The notes beneath the pieces are model-generated. The model was not told where the DNA came from and ran no database searches. It worked only from the letters and a program-made list of their open reading frames with translations. From Aeromonas piscicola (GTDB taxonomy: Bacteria; Pseudomonadota; Gammaproteobacteria; Enterobacterales; Aeromonadaceae), in the NCBI RefSeq assembly GCF_000820005.1, contig NZ_CDBL01000014.1, positions 1 to 53,206 of the forward strand: 53,206 nt of DNA, given 5' to 3'. How positions within the stretch are numbered: the first letter of the stretch is position 1; each line of letters begins with the position of its first letter. Made by a program: the position numbers and the translations under genes. Shown one piece after another: positions 9,515 to 18,300 of the stretch.

Positions 9515-10912
9515 ATGAATAATCCGTCCAAAGGGACCTTTTTAGGTCACCCTAAAGGGCTTTTTTTGCTCTTTAGTACCGAACTGTGGGAGAGATTCTC
9601 CTATTACGGCATGCGTGCCGTGCTCGTCCTCTATCTGACTGACATGACTGCCAACGGCGGCATGGGCTGGACTCAGGCCGACGCCCTCAAGCTGTACGGC
9701 ATCTATACCGGTCTGGTCTACATCACCCCCATCATAGGTGGCTGGCTGGCGGATACCTTCCTCGGCCAACGCCGTGCGATCCTGATCGGTGCCATCTTCA
9801 TGGCCGCGGGTCAATTCACCCTGGCCCTGCCGCACGCCATGTTCCCGGAGATGGTCAACAACGTCTTCTACGCGGGCCTGGCCCTGTTGATCCTGGGTAA
9901 CGGCCTGTTCAAACCGAACATCTCCACCATGGTGGGTGACCTGTACAAAGAAGGTGACCACCGTCGTGACGGTGCCTTCACCATCTTCTACATGGGCATC
10001 AACCTGGGTTCCCTGCTGGCCGGCGTGATCTGTGGCGCCGCCGCGACTGCCTACGGCTGGCAAGCTGCCTTCGTCAGCGCCGGTATCGGCATGCTGCTCT
10101 CCCTGGTGGTGCAGGCCACCATGGCCCAGCGTTTCCTGGGTGACATAGGTCGTGTGCCGGCCGCCCAGCGCGCCGCCGAACAGCGCTCCAAGGAGCAGAA
10201 GGCGCCGCTGACCAAGCAGGAAGTGGATCGCATCAAGGTCATCCTGGTACTGGGTCTGTTCACCATCATCTTCTGGGCTGGCTTCGAGCAGGCCGGTGGT
10301 CTGATGAACCTGTACGCACAGGAATATACCGATCGCATGATCGGCAGCTTCGAAGTGCCGACCGCCTGGTTCCAGTCCCTGAACCCCTTCTTCATCATCA
10401 CGCTCGCCCCTATAGTCGCGGCCATCTGGATCAAGCTCGGCAGCAAAGAGCCGAACTCCCCTGTGAAGTTCGCCATGGGTCTGCTGTTCCTGGCCGTGGG
10501 CTTCCTGTTCATGATCGGTGCAGTGCTGGAGCAGGGTGGCGATCAGGCCGTCAAGACCTCCATGTTCTGGCTGGTCGGTGCCTATCTGTTCCACACCCTG
10601 GGTGAGCTCTGCCTCTCTCCGATCGGTCTCTCCATGGTGACCAAGCTGGCTCCGCTGCGTCTGGCCTCCCTGATGATGGGTGCCTGGTTCGGCTTCGTTG
10701 CCTTGGCCAACTACATCGCCGGCTTCGTCGGCTCCTTCGTCGGCGAGTCCGGTGCCATTGCCATCTTCGGCGGCATCGCCATCGCCGCCGTGATCAGTGC
10801 CCTGATCCTGCTGACCATGGCCAACCGCCTGGTCTACTGGATGCACGGTGCCGAAGGTCCGGCCAAAGAGCCAGAAGAGCACGACAAGAAACTGCAGTCT
10901 GCCACCGTCTAA
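9515..10912 (+). CDS. proton-dependent oligopeptide transporter (POT/PTR family, Dtp-like)
   Basis: 465-residue major-facilitator protein with about 14 hydrophobic segments that imports di- and tripeptides with protons. The POT signature ELWERFSYYGMRAVLVLYL (ExxERFxYYG, near residues 20-30) is intact. GNGLFKPNISTMVGDLY and FTIFYMGINLGSLLAG are the second family pattern, and GELCLSPIGLSMVTKLAP is the C-terminal half marker. A GTG at 9503 is in frame, but ATG 9515 has AGGTGGA correctly spaced upstream. Which Dtp paralogue it corresponds to cannot be told by eye. Confidence 0.92.
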   Translation: MNNPSKGTFLGHPKGLFLLFSTELWERFSYYGMRAVLVLYLTDMTANGGMGWTQADALKLYGIYTGLVYITPIIGGWLADTFLGQRRAILIGAIFMAAGQFTLALPHAMFPEMVNNVFYAGLALLILGNGLFKPNISTMVGDLYKEGDHRRDGAFTIFYMGINLGSLLAGVICGAAATAYGWQAAFVSAGIGMLLSLVVQATMAQRFLGDIGRVPAAQRAAEQRSKEQKAPLTKQEVDRIKVILVLGLFTIIFWAGFEQAGGLMNLYAQEYTDRMIGSFEVPTAWFQSLNPFFIITLAPIVAAIWIKLGSKEPNSPVKFAMGLLFLAVGFLFMIGAVLEQGGDQAVKTSMFWLVGAYLFHTLGELCLSPIGLSMVTKLAPLRLASLMMGAWFGFVALANYIAGFVGSFVGESGAIAIFGGIAIAAVISALILLTMANRLVYWMHGAEGPAKEPEEHDKKLQSATV

Positions 10913-10930
10913 CCGGTTCGGATTGTGATG

Positions 10931-10965
10931 AACAAACAGGGCGCCCGATGGGCGCCCTGTTTGTT
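10931..10965. terminator. bidirectional terminator
   Basis: A perfect 16-bp stem, AACAAACAGGGCGCCC (10931-10946) and its complement (10950-10965), 3-nt loop, between the convergent peptide transporter and rssB-like gene. GC core with A/T outer arms gives a U-rich 3' end on both strands. Confidence 0.88.
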
Positions 10966-10986
10966 CCTGTCCGCGACAGATCTGCC

Positions 10987-11958
10987 TCAGTGGTGACGTA
11001 CCTGCACATGGAGGGCGCTGCCGCTGTCACTGCGAAACTGCAGGTCAAACGGCTCGTGCCAGCTGCGCTTGTGCAGCGCGTAGTGGCTGCTGCGCAGCAA
11101 ACCGAGTGGCAGGCCGCCAGAGCGCATCAACCAGTGCGGTGAGGTGAGCCCGGCATTGGCAAACACCAGACCATCTTCCTGATCGAACAGCAGGGCGGCC
11201 ATGGCGAAGGAGTGGCGCAGGCCGGATTCGACGAGCTGCAGGTTGAGGTAGTCGAGCAGCCGGTGCGGCTGGGTCAGCAGCAGGCTCTCCTTGTGCTGAA
11301 ACTGGCGATAGGGAGCATTCATCAGGGAACGCACCAGGGCGCCGCAGAAGGCGGCATCCACACCGAGGACCGGCAGCTCCATCACCAGCACCAGCAGCTT
11401 GTCGTCCAGCTTGAAGGTGTCCGGAATGAACAGGTTGCCCATCCCCTCGAACGTCACCTGCCAGGGGCCCCACTCCTGCAAGCCGGGTGGCCTCAACCAG
11501 GCCAGCAGACGGGTGGCCGCCTTGTCGTGATCGCGAAAGAAGTCGATGTGATCCATCAACTCCAGTTGCTGCCCGTGACCATAGTTGGCCGCCAGACACT
11601 GATCTATGCTGCGGCGCACCTGACCGAAGTCCGAGACCGGCTTGATCAGAAAATCGCGGGCACCGGCGCGCAACGCACGCTCGACCGCCTCCATCTTGCT
11701 CTGCCCGGAGATGACGATGACGGGGATATGGGGATAGCGGGCAGACAGGCAGGCGATGACCTCATGCCCATCCATGTTGGGCATGTTCAGGTCGCACAGC
11801 ACTATATCGGGGTGGTAGAGCGCGGCGGCAGAGAGGCCTTCAATCCCGTCCTCGGCCTGGAACACGCACGCCCCGTCATGCTCGAGATAAGTTACCAGCG
11901 AGTGGCGAAAAACTGCTTCATCTTCCACCACCAGGATCCGTAGTCCGGCTTTTGACAT
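10987..11958 (-). CDS. rssB: RssB-like response regulator (receiver plus degenerate PP2C-like output)
   Basis: 323 residues. The receiver domain spans about 5-125: RILVVEDEAVFRHSLVTYLE, CDLNMPNMDG with phospho-acceptor D56, VIVISG and LIKPVSD. The remaining ~200 residues resemble a PP2C-type phosphatase fold without the usual metal-binding aspartates (LVLVMELPVLGVDAAFCGALVRSLMNAPY, VFANAGL, GLPLGLL), the layout of E. coli RssB (337 residues), the adaptor that delivers RpoS to ClpXP. Proximity to galU agrees with E. coli. A TTG eight codons upstream (11982) is in frame; ATG 11958 is preferred. Orthology to RssB is inferred from layout and synteny. Confidence 0.75.
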   Translation of the reverse strand: MSKAGLRILVVEDEAVFRHSLVTYLEHDGACVFQAEDGIEGLSAAALYHPDIVLCDLNMPNMDGHEVIACLSARYPHIPVIVISGQSKMEAVERALRAGARDFLIKPVSDFGQVRRSIDQCLAANYGHGQQLELMDHIDFFRDHDKAATRLLAWLRPPGLQEWGPWQVTFEGMGNLFIPDTFKLDDKLLVLVMELPVLGVDAAFCGALVRSLMNAPYRQFQHKESLLLTQPHRLLDYLNLQLVESGLRHSFAMAALLFDQEDGLVFANAGLTSPHWLMRSGGLPLGLLRSSHYALHKRSWHEPFDLQFRSDSGSALHVQVRHH

Positions 11959-12356
11959 CTTGATAAAGCTCTTATTAGTCAATTAGTTATTTAAGCATTA
12001 AGCCTAGACCATAAGGGACGGGCTTGACCAATCAGATGATTGCATAATCGCAATTGCGGGTATGCAATATGGCTATCCTGGCAGCCAACTGTTTGAAAAA
12101 GAGCAGGTAATGACGCCAGCGCGGTGCAATGAGTCCGGTGAGAATGCTGGCCTTTCGGCCAGCCAGCCACCCGCAAAAAGCGCCATACAAGTACGCATGC
12201 CGAGCTCATTTCACGCCCGCTATTGCCACCAGGGTGGAACCCAACTTCATTCCCGGGCCACAAACTGGCCTGCCGGCCCCCTGCCCGAGCGGCACGAATT
12301 GTATGAGACCCCGCCATGGGGGATAATGCCCTCCACTCCAGATCGTGAAGAGCACC
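11959..12356. other. intergenic region between divergent rssB-like and dnaT-like genes
   Basis: About 400 bp without a credible gene. It must contain both divergent promoters. A short hairpin, GCTGGCC (12146-12152) and GGCCAGC (12157-12163) with loop TTTC, is present but has no T-run on either strand. The long frames crossing the region are shadows of dnaT-like coding bias. Confidence 0.6.
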
Positions 12357-13055
12357 ATGACACCAGCCGAATACAGCGCCCTCGCCCATCCCAGATTGTC
12401 CCATCCGGCTCGCAGCCTCTATACCCTGCAGCTGCGCAGACTGGTACAGGAAAATCAGCTGGCCCGGCTCAACTATCCCGAACTTGGGCGAGCCTTGGCG
12501 GTGGTCGATCCCGGCGATCCCAGCGGCTTTTGTTTTCAGGTCAATGCCCGCCAGCTGACCGAGCTGTTCGACGAGCTGATGGAGGCCGGGTTGTTGCAGG
12601 TCGAGGCGCAGGCCGACAGTGAGCACTACCATCAGTGTCCGTTCCTGCTGCCGCTGCTGACCCAGAAGGTGCGCAGCCCGCTGCCGGAGCGCCCCTTCCA
12701 GATGCACCTGCAGTGGCGCCCGGATGAGGAGCTGCCCGCCCTCGCCCGCCTGTGCGGGGTGATAGATGCCAGCTACAACGAAGAGGATCTGGGGGAGTTC
12801 ATCGCCTACTGGCTGGGCCGCCCCGAGGTGTTCGACTCCCAGCATCAATGGATGCTCAAGTTCATTCGTGCGCTCAAGACCCGCCGCTACGTCCGTCGCC
12901 AGCCGATGGAGGCGAAAGGTTACCAGCAGGTCACGTCAGCCCCAGCAGATTCAGGCCCGAGCAAGCGGGCGCAGCAGATGATAGAAGAGGCCAAACGGCT
13001 GGCCCAAGTGCAGCCCCAGGAACAGGCGCCGCAGCAGGAACCGGATAATGATTGA
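12357..13055 (+). CDS. DnaT-like primosomal protein
   Basis: 232 residues. Central and C-terminal features fit DnaT-domain proteins: a helical N-terminal part with SHPARSLYTLQLRRLV, then MHLQWRPDEELPALARLCGVID, YWLGRPEVFDSQHQWMLKFIRALK (DnaT-like ssDNA-binding segment, about residues 116-185) and a Gln/Pro-rich tail. It is followed 71 bp downstream by a DnaC-like ATPase, the enterobacterial dnaT-dnaC order. DnaT hands over from PriB/PriA so that DnaC can load DnaB during replication restart. A GTG at 12345 is an alternative start. Confidence 0.75.
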   Translation: MTPAEYSALAHPRLSHPARSLYTLQLRRLVQENQLARLNYPELGRALAVVDPGDPSGFCFQVNARQLTELFDELMEAGLLQVEAQADSEHYHQCPFLLPLLTQKVRSPLPERPFQMHLQWRPDEELPALARLCGVIDASYNEEDLGEFIAYWLGRPEVFDSQHQWMLKFIRALKTRRYVRRQPMEAKGYQQVTSAPADSGPSKRAQQMIEEAKRLAQVQPQEQAPQQEPDND

Positions 13056-13126
13056 TAGCGGCCCCCGCCTGCAGGCAAAATCAGTGCCTTGTCCCCCCAT
13101 CCCTGACACAGCAGAAGGAGCATTCC

Positions 13127-13981
13127 ATGACTGACCCGCAAGATCCCCTGCGCCAGGAGCTGGAAGAGATCGAAGCCAAGCGCAAAAGAATCGCCAAGGC
13201 CAAACAGGACCACAGGGTGCACGATACCGAGCTGAGCCAGCACGTGGGCGGCCTGCTTGAACGCATTCGTCGTCTGCAGGCCCAGACTGGTGGCAGCCAG
13301 TATGACTACGAGACCCTGCGCAAGGAGTACGACGCCAAGGCCAACGCCGAGGTGCGCGAGCTGCAGAAGGCGGCTCGCCAGGAGCGGATCCAGAAGCTGA
13401 TCGCCCAGGCCGACCTCAACCCGGACTGGGTATTCGAGAAGATGGATGCCACCGATCCGGCGCTGCAATACCCCATGGAGACGGCTCGCTACTTCATCAG
13501 CGGCTTCGAGCACTGGGAGAAGAGCGGCGGCGGCTGCATGCTGATCTATGGCGACTACGGCACCGGCAAGTCGACCCTGGCGGGCGCCGTGGCCCATGAG
13601 CTTATCGAGCGCCATCAAAAATCGGTGATCTTCCAGCAGTGGGCGTCCATTGTGGACCGCCTCTTCTTCAACGTGATCCAGGATCAGGAGGAACGCAACC
13701 AGTACCGCCGTGCACTGGAAGAGGTCGACCTGCTGATCATCGACGAGGTGTCGGCCAACCGCGCCAAGATGGCGGAGAGCCAGTCCAGCTTCCTCGGCCA
13801 CCTGCTGCGCCGCCGACGCAACCTGTCAAAAAGCGTCATCATCATCACCAACCACAGCCCCCAGAGCCTGCATCAGGCCATCGGCGACTTCAGCTTCGAG
13901 GCGATCAAGGCATTCAATCCGGTGGATATCCACCTGAGCGGTCCCAGCCGGCGCCCCAACATAGGCCACTACAACGGCTGA
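13127..13981 (+). CDS. DnaC-like replicative helicase loader (AAA+ ATPase)
   Basis: 284 residues. A coiled-coil-rich N-terminus (EELEEIEAKRKRIAKAKQDH, residues 7-120) precedes an AAA+ module with Walker A YGDYGTGKST, Walker B LLIIDEV and sensor IIITNHS. The last motif and the SFEAIKAFNPVDIHLSGPSRR C-terminus fit DnaC/IstB-type loaders. The N-terminal coiled coil is longer than in E. coli DnaC (245 residues). ATG 13127 has AAGGAG six bases upstream. The upstream DnaT-like gene supports a role in DnaB loading rather than transposition. Confidence 0.82.
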   Translation: MTDPQDPLRQELEEIEAKRKRIAKAKQDHRVHDTELSQHVGGLLERIRRLQAQTGGSQYDYETLRKEYDAKANAEVRELQKAARQERIQKLIAQADLNPDWVFEKMDATDPALQYPMETARYFISGFEHWEKSGGGCMLIYGDYGTGKSTLAGAVAHELIERHQKSVIFQQWASIVDRLFFNVIQDQEERNQYRRALEEVDLLIIDEVSANRAKMAESQSSFLGHLLRRRRNLSKSVIIITNHSPQSLHQAIGDFSFEAIKAFNPVDIHLSGPSRRPNIGHYNG

Positions 13982-14115
13982 TCCTGTGCGAGCCCGGGCC
14001 ACCTGCCCGCGGCTCGCCGCATTTCCCCTGCTCATCCCCTCAAATAAAAACAACTCTCATTTACAGCGCTGCGCCAACCCTCTAGGCTAATCCTTTCACC
14101 ACAGGGAGCAGCACA

Positions 14116-14751
14116 ATGCCAACCACACTCATCTTCGGAGCCAGCCGCGGGCTGGGCCGCGCCTTCACCGAGCACGCCCTGCGCCAGGGCCACAGGGTCG
14201 TGGCCCTGGTCCGTAACCCGGAGATGGCCGCCGAGCTGCGCGCATTGGGAGTCGAGGTGGCTGAGGGAGATGCCCTCGCCCCTCAGGCCGTCGCGCAGGC
14301 TTGCTCACTCGCAGGTGACGAGGCCGGGGTGATCTCGACCCTCGGCAGCTTCCGCCAGCCGGCCCCCGTCGATTATCAAGGCAACCGCCTGGTGATCGAT
14401 CAGATGGAGCTGGCCGGGCTCAAACGCCTGCTGCTGGTCACCTCGCTGGGTTGCGGCAACAGCTGGCAATACCTGCCCGAGCGGGCACGGGCCGCCTTCG
14501 GTCATGAGGTGCGCTTGAAAAGCCTGGCGGAGAGCTGGCTGCAGACCAGCGCACTGAGCTGGACCATAGTTCGCCCGGCCGGCTTGCAGGATGGCGAGGC
14601 CACCGGGCAGGCCGTGTTGAGCCAGGGGAGCGAGGTGCACGGTCTGGTGCGCCGCGCCGATGTGGCGGACCATGGGTTGCAGCTGCTGAGCGATGAGCAG
14701 GCAGTGGGACAGATCTACGCCATCGGCGATCCCACCCTCAGCCGGGGGTGA
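14116..14751 (+). CDS. NAD(P)-binding atypical short-chain reductase-like protein
   Basis: 211 residues with an N-terminal Rossmann motif TLIFGASRGLGRAFTEHAL (GxSRGxG, residues 5-22), the ALVRNP strand, GDALAPQ and a late LLLVTSLGCGN...WTIVRPAGLQDG typical of NmrA/YwnB-like atypical SDR proteins that lack the full Tyr-x-x-x-Lys catalytic pair. Substrate unknown. Its own terminator follows, and it converges with the permease operon. Confidence 0.75.
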   Translation: MPTTLIFGASRGLGRAFTEHALRQGHRVVALVRNPEMAAELRALGVEVAEGDALAPQAVAQACSLAGDEAGVISTLGSFRQPAPVDYQGNRLVIDQMELAGLKRLLLVTSLGCGNSWQYLPERARAAFGHEVRLKSLAESWLQTSALSWTIVRPAGLQDGEATGQAVLSQGSEVHGLVRRADVADHGLQLLSDEQAVGQIYAIGDPTLSRG

Positions 14752-14765
14752 GCAATCCGGATAAC

Positions 14766-14795
14766 AAAACGGTCAGCCCCAAGGCTGACCGTTTT
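14766..14795. terminator. bidirectional terminator
   Basis: AAAACGGTCAGCC (14766-14778), loop CCAA, GGCTGACCGTTTT (14783-14795), between convergent genes. Confidence 0.88.
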
Positions 14796-14810
14796 ACTGT
14801 CTGATGTCGT

Positions 14811-16013
14811 CTAGCTGGCAGAGGGGCCAGGCTCAGTTGCCGTCTCCGCAGCCACCTCGCCCACAAGCGACCGCTGGCGCCAGCGCAGCAGCAGACAAGC
14901 CAGACCACCGTAAAGCAGTGCCAGCCCCCACAACTGCCACCAGTAGCGGGAAACCTGGGCGAACTCGGCCCCCATCTGGTTGAGGCGCAAGAAGCCCTCG
15001 ATGGCCGGAGTGCTCGGCACCCACTGGGCCAGCCAGTTGAGGGGGGGCGGGATCAGCTCCAGCGGCCAGATGAAGCCCGCCAGGAAGACCAGCGGCATGG
15101 AGGAGAGCAATACCACCTGGGTCGGCAGATCCCGCCGGGTAAACAGGGCCCCCAGCACTATGCCAAGCCAGGTGGTCGCCAGCAGGAACGGCAGGGTGAA
15201 CAGCCACAACTCTGCCGGCTCGGCGGTGCGCACTATGTTGTAGTGATCGAAGCAGAAGCCGAAGAAGTAGGTCACCGGCAGCACGAACAGCCCGCCCACC
15301 ACCAGGGTTCTGGCCAGCAGCAGGGCAAGCACGGGGGCGCTTTGCCAATAGCCATGCTCTCCGCGAGCACTGCGCTGATTCTGGGTCGCTCCCAGGATCC
15401 CGGTGCCCATCAGCAGCACCTGATGCAGGATCAGCACGAACACGGCTGGCACCACGTAGTTCACATAACCCATGGTGGGGTTGAACACCGGCAGCACATT
15501 GAGCCCGACCGCATTCCAGCCCATGGCCGCCTGCGGCAGCGCCTCGCCCTGACTGAGCAAACGCGTGACCTTGATCTGGGCCGCCAGGCTGCCACCCGCC
15601 AGCGCCAGCCCCTCGGCTATGGTGCCGTAGACCAGGAAGTAGGAGGCATCACCGGCATAGCTCAGGGTGACGCTCCTGCCCTGCATCAGATCCCGGTAGA
15701 AGTGACGGGGAATGTGCAGTATGCCGCTCCCCTTCCCCGCCATCAGCAGCTGGCGCGCCTCTTCCAGGCTGTTGGCCCGTGCCACCAGTTTCACCTGCGG
15801 GGTGGCATCGGCCATGAACTCCAGCTGACGGGAGAGCTGACTGCCATCCTCATTGACCACCACCACAGGCTCTTCCCTTGGCAGTTGCTGCAGGTAGGGC
15901 TGCGGGTAGAGGAAGGAGTAGAAGAAGACACCACCAAACAGGGTCAGCATGATGGCCCGATCGGCCAGCAGGGTGCGCAGCTCCAGCCGCAGCAGATCCC
16001 AAAAACCTAGCAT
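14811..16013 (-). CDS. ABC-2 type permease (second of two)
   Basis: 400 residues: one N-terminal membrane helix (LTLFGGVFFYSFLYP), a large extracytoplasmic region (about 40-175) and five or six C-terminal helices, the shape of ABC-2/YhhJ-type permeases used with HlyD-like adaptors. ATG 16013 follows AGGAG at 8 bases; an upstream frame to 16148 is not credible. Its first 13 codons are partly duplicated just upstream (see findings). It is the last gene of the TolC-HlyD-permease-permease operon. No ATP-binding protein is encoded in the cluster. Confidence 0.82.
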   Translation of the reverse strand: MLGFWDLLRLELRTLLADRAIMLTLFGGVFFYSFLYPQPYLQQLPREEPVVVVNEDGSQLSRQLEFMADATPQVKLVARANSLEEARQLLMAGKGSGILHIPRHFYRDLMQGRSVTLSYAGDASYFLVYGTIAEGLALAGGSLAAQIKVTRLLSQGEALPQAAMGWNAVGLNVLPVFNPTMGYVNYVVPAVFVLILHQVLLMGTGILGATQNQRSARGEHGYWQSAPVLALLLARTLVVGGLFVLPVTYFFGFCFDHYNIVRTAEPAELWLFTLPFLLATTWLGIVLGALFTRRDLPTQVVLLSSMPLVFLAGFIWPLELIPPPLNWLAQWVPSTPAIEGFLRLNQMGAEFAQVSRYWWQLWGLALLYGGLACLLLRWRQRSLVGEVAAETATEPGPSAS

Positions 16014-16077
16014 GACATCCACTCCTTCCACTGCCCGGCAGCAGAGCACGGTTCGAGCCGTATCAAACCCCAAAAAT

Positions 16078-17223
16078 CTAGCATGAGGCAGGCTCCTTAT
16101 CGGCAGCTTGGCGCGCCAGCTCGGCCTGCTGCTGGTAACGACGAACAACCAGCAACAGGGGCAGCAGGAACAGCAGCAAGGCGCCGAACTGGGGCAAGGC
16201 CGCAGCGAACGGCTGGCCGTAGTTGGTCTGCCCTATCTGCAGCTCCACATAATGGGAGATGGGCAGCAGGCTGCGCCAGAACTGGGCGAAGTCCCCCATG
16301 GCACTGACCGGAAAGGTCACGCCCATGAAGGCAAAGCCCGGTGCCGTATAGGCGCCCGCCAGCGACAGGGCGCGGGCCGGATCCCGGATGACGCCGTAGA
16401 AGAAGGCCCCCATGCTGACGCAGGCGGCCGAAGCCAGCCCCAGTCCCAGTGTCAGCACCAGCCAGCTACCTTGCATCGGATAGCCAAACGCCTTGAACAG
16501 CATCAGGCTCCACGCCAGACCCCAGGCCCACCCAATCAGCACATGGGGCAGCAAAGTGCGCCAGAGGCCGAACCAGACCCCTTGGCTGGTCCAGTCCAGC
16601 CCCAGCCGATCGGTACGGGCCAGGGCGTTGATCCCATAGAGCACCACCAGGATCTGCCACACCGCCGGCAACAGGGCACTCAGCAGGAACTGGGCATAGC
16701 TGGAGTTGATGTTGTAGAGCGCAGTCACCTGATTGCTGATGGGCACGGATTGCCCCAGGGCGCCGGACATGACCTTGCCATCGGCCATGGCGGCCAGTAC
16801 GCCCACCTGGCCGTTGAGGGTCCCCACCACCTGGGACAAGGCCGAGTTGACCAGCTTGGCGATCAGGATGAACTGGCTGTTGTTGAACACTGTCACCTTG
16901 GGCTGGGTACCCTGACGGGCATCCCGCTCCAGATGGTGAGGGATCACCACCAGGGCATAGATGTCTCCCCCGCGCAGGGCGCGTGCCCCCTCGTCGATGG
17001 AGTCGAACTGGCCGGCAAGGCGCAGGCCGGCGGAACCGTCCAGCGAGAACGCCAGCTGACGGGAGAGGACGCTCTGATCCAGATCCACCAGACCGACGTT
17101 GAGATCCCGGGCCAGCCCGGCCGAGAAGATCCAGCAGAGGGTTCCCATCAACAGCAAGGGAACCCAGCTCATCAGGGCACGACCGAACGGATCCTGCCAC
17201 AACAGCCGCCATTCACGTCTCAT
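16078..17223 (-). CDS. ABC-2 type permease (first of two)
   Basis: 381 residues with the same plan as its neighbour: an N-terminal helix (LMSWVPLLLMGTLCWIFSAGLA), a soluble loop containing VGLVDLDQSVLSRQLA and ALVVIPHHLERD, and a C-terminal helical bundle ending in a Lys/Gln-rich cytoplasmic tail. Its ATG overlaps the HlyD stop as TGATG, so the two are translationally coupled. The two permeases probably form one heterodimeric channel. Confidence 0.82.
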   Translation of the reverse strand: MRREWRLLWQDPFGRALMSWVPLLLMGTLCWIFSAGLARDLNVGLVDLDQSVLSRQLAFSLDGSAGLRLAGQFDSIDEGARALRGGDIYALVVIPHHLERDARQGTQPKVTVFNNSQFILIAKLVNSALSQVVGTLNGQVGVLAAMADGKVMSGALGQSVPISNQVTALYNINSSYAQFLLSALLPAVWQILVVLYGINALARTDRLGLDWTSQGVWFGLWRTLLPHVLIGWAWGLAWSLMLFKAFGYPMQGSWLVLTLGLGLASAACVSMGAFFYGVIRDPARALSLAGAYTAPGFAFMGVTFPVSAMGDFAQFWRSLLPISHYVELQIGQTNYGQPFAAALPQFGALLLFLLPLLLVVRRYQQQAELARQAADKEPASC

Positions 17224-18227
17224 CAGAGTTCGACCAGCACACTCATGCCGACTCGCAGACCGTCAACCGGTTGCAAGGGGCGCGCCTCCACCTGGAAGCT
17301 CTTCATGTCGAAGCCCTGACGGGTATCCGTGGCACGCCAGGTGGCAAAATCCCCCATCACGGCCACGTGGGTCACCTTGAAGCGCACCGTCTGCTCACCC
17401 AGGCCCGGAATGGTGGCATCGAACTCAGTGCCCAGCGAGAAGCGGGGCAGCAGATCTTCACGCACATGGAACTGGGCCCAGGCATCGCTCATGTCGAGCA
17501 GAGTCACCACCGGGAAGCCCTGCGGCGCCAGTTCGCCGCTGCGCAGCAGCACCTGGGACACCTCCCCCGCGTGCGGGCTGGCGATGCGGGTATCGGCCAG
17601 ATAGGCCTCCACTTCCGCCACCGAGCCCGCCGCCATGTTGGCCTGCTCGCGCGCCGCCACCTTGGTCTCTTCCCGTGCCCCTTCCAGGGTCATCTGGTAT
17701 TGCTGCCAGGCCATGCCTTCACTGTACTTGGCTGCCTGCCAGGCGGTCCAGGCTTCATCCCGTTTCTGCAACGGCATCACGCCATCCCGGTGCAGGCTGG
17801 CAATGCGCTCATAGGTCTTGGCCCGCAGCAGGGCTGCCGCCTTGGCCTTTTGCCACTGATCCTTGGCGCCTGCGATCTGCTGGGCACGCGCGCCCTTCTC
17901 CGCTTCCTCGGCCATGGCCCCGGCTGCGGCCTGACCCGCCTTGGCCTGGCTCAGCTTGGCCTCGATCTCGGGGCTGGCTAGAGTAAACACCAGCTGATCC
18001 CGGGCCAGCTGGTCACCCTTCTTCACCAGCACCTCGTCGATGCGGCCCGCCACCTTGGAGGAGACCGAATACTGCTGCGCCTCAACCTGGCCCTGCAGGC
18101 GCACCGGCTCGGGCTGATAGGCGAGCCAGAAACGCCAGCCCAGCCAGATCACCAGCAGGACCAGCGCCAGTGGCAGCAGCAGCGGCTTGGCCTGGCTCAT
18201 CTTCTTCTTGATGGGGGGATGACTCAT
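17223..18227 (-). CDS. HlyD-family periplasmic adaptor (membrane fusion protein)
   Basis: 334 residues. A single N-terminal anchor (PLLLPLALVLLVIWLGWRFWLAY, about 14-36), the lipoyl-like half LQGQVEAQQYSVSSKVAGRIDEVLVKKGDQLARDQLVF, a long coiled coil (about 85-195) and the second half SPHAGEVSQVLLRSGELAPQGFPVVTLLD. These are the standard parts of YhiI/EmrA-type adaptors that join inner-membrane pumps to TolC. It sits 73 bp after the TolC-like gene. Confidence 0.88.
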   Translation of the reverse strand: MSHPPIKKKMSQAKPLLLPLALVLLVIWLGWRFWLAYQPEPVRLQGQVEAQQYSVSSKVAGRIDEVLVKKGDQLARDQLVFTLASPEIEAKLSQAKAGQAAAGAMAEEAEKGARAQQIAGAKDQWQKAKAAALLRAKTYERIASLHRDGVMPLQKRDEAWTAWQAAKYSEGMAWQQYQMTLEGAREETKVAAREQANMAAGSVAEVEAYLADTRIASPHAGEVSQVLLRSGELAPQGFPVVTLLDMSDAWAQFHVREDLLPRFSLGTEFDATIPGLGEQTVRFKVTHVAVMGDFATWRATDTRQGFDMKSFQVEARPLQPVDGLRVGMSVLVEL

Positions 18228-18300
18228 GCATTCACCTCGACAAACGGGCGACCCTTGGCGGTCGAAACAGACATGGAAAACGGGACAGACAGGGCCTCGA

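Noticed and set aside
9542..10882. 446-residue minus-strand frame opposite the peptide transporter
   Set aside because: Shadow frame with repeated Gly/Asp/His/Gln; no start signal or family.
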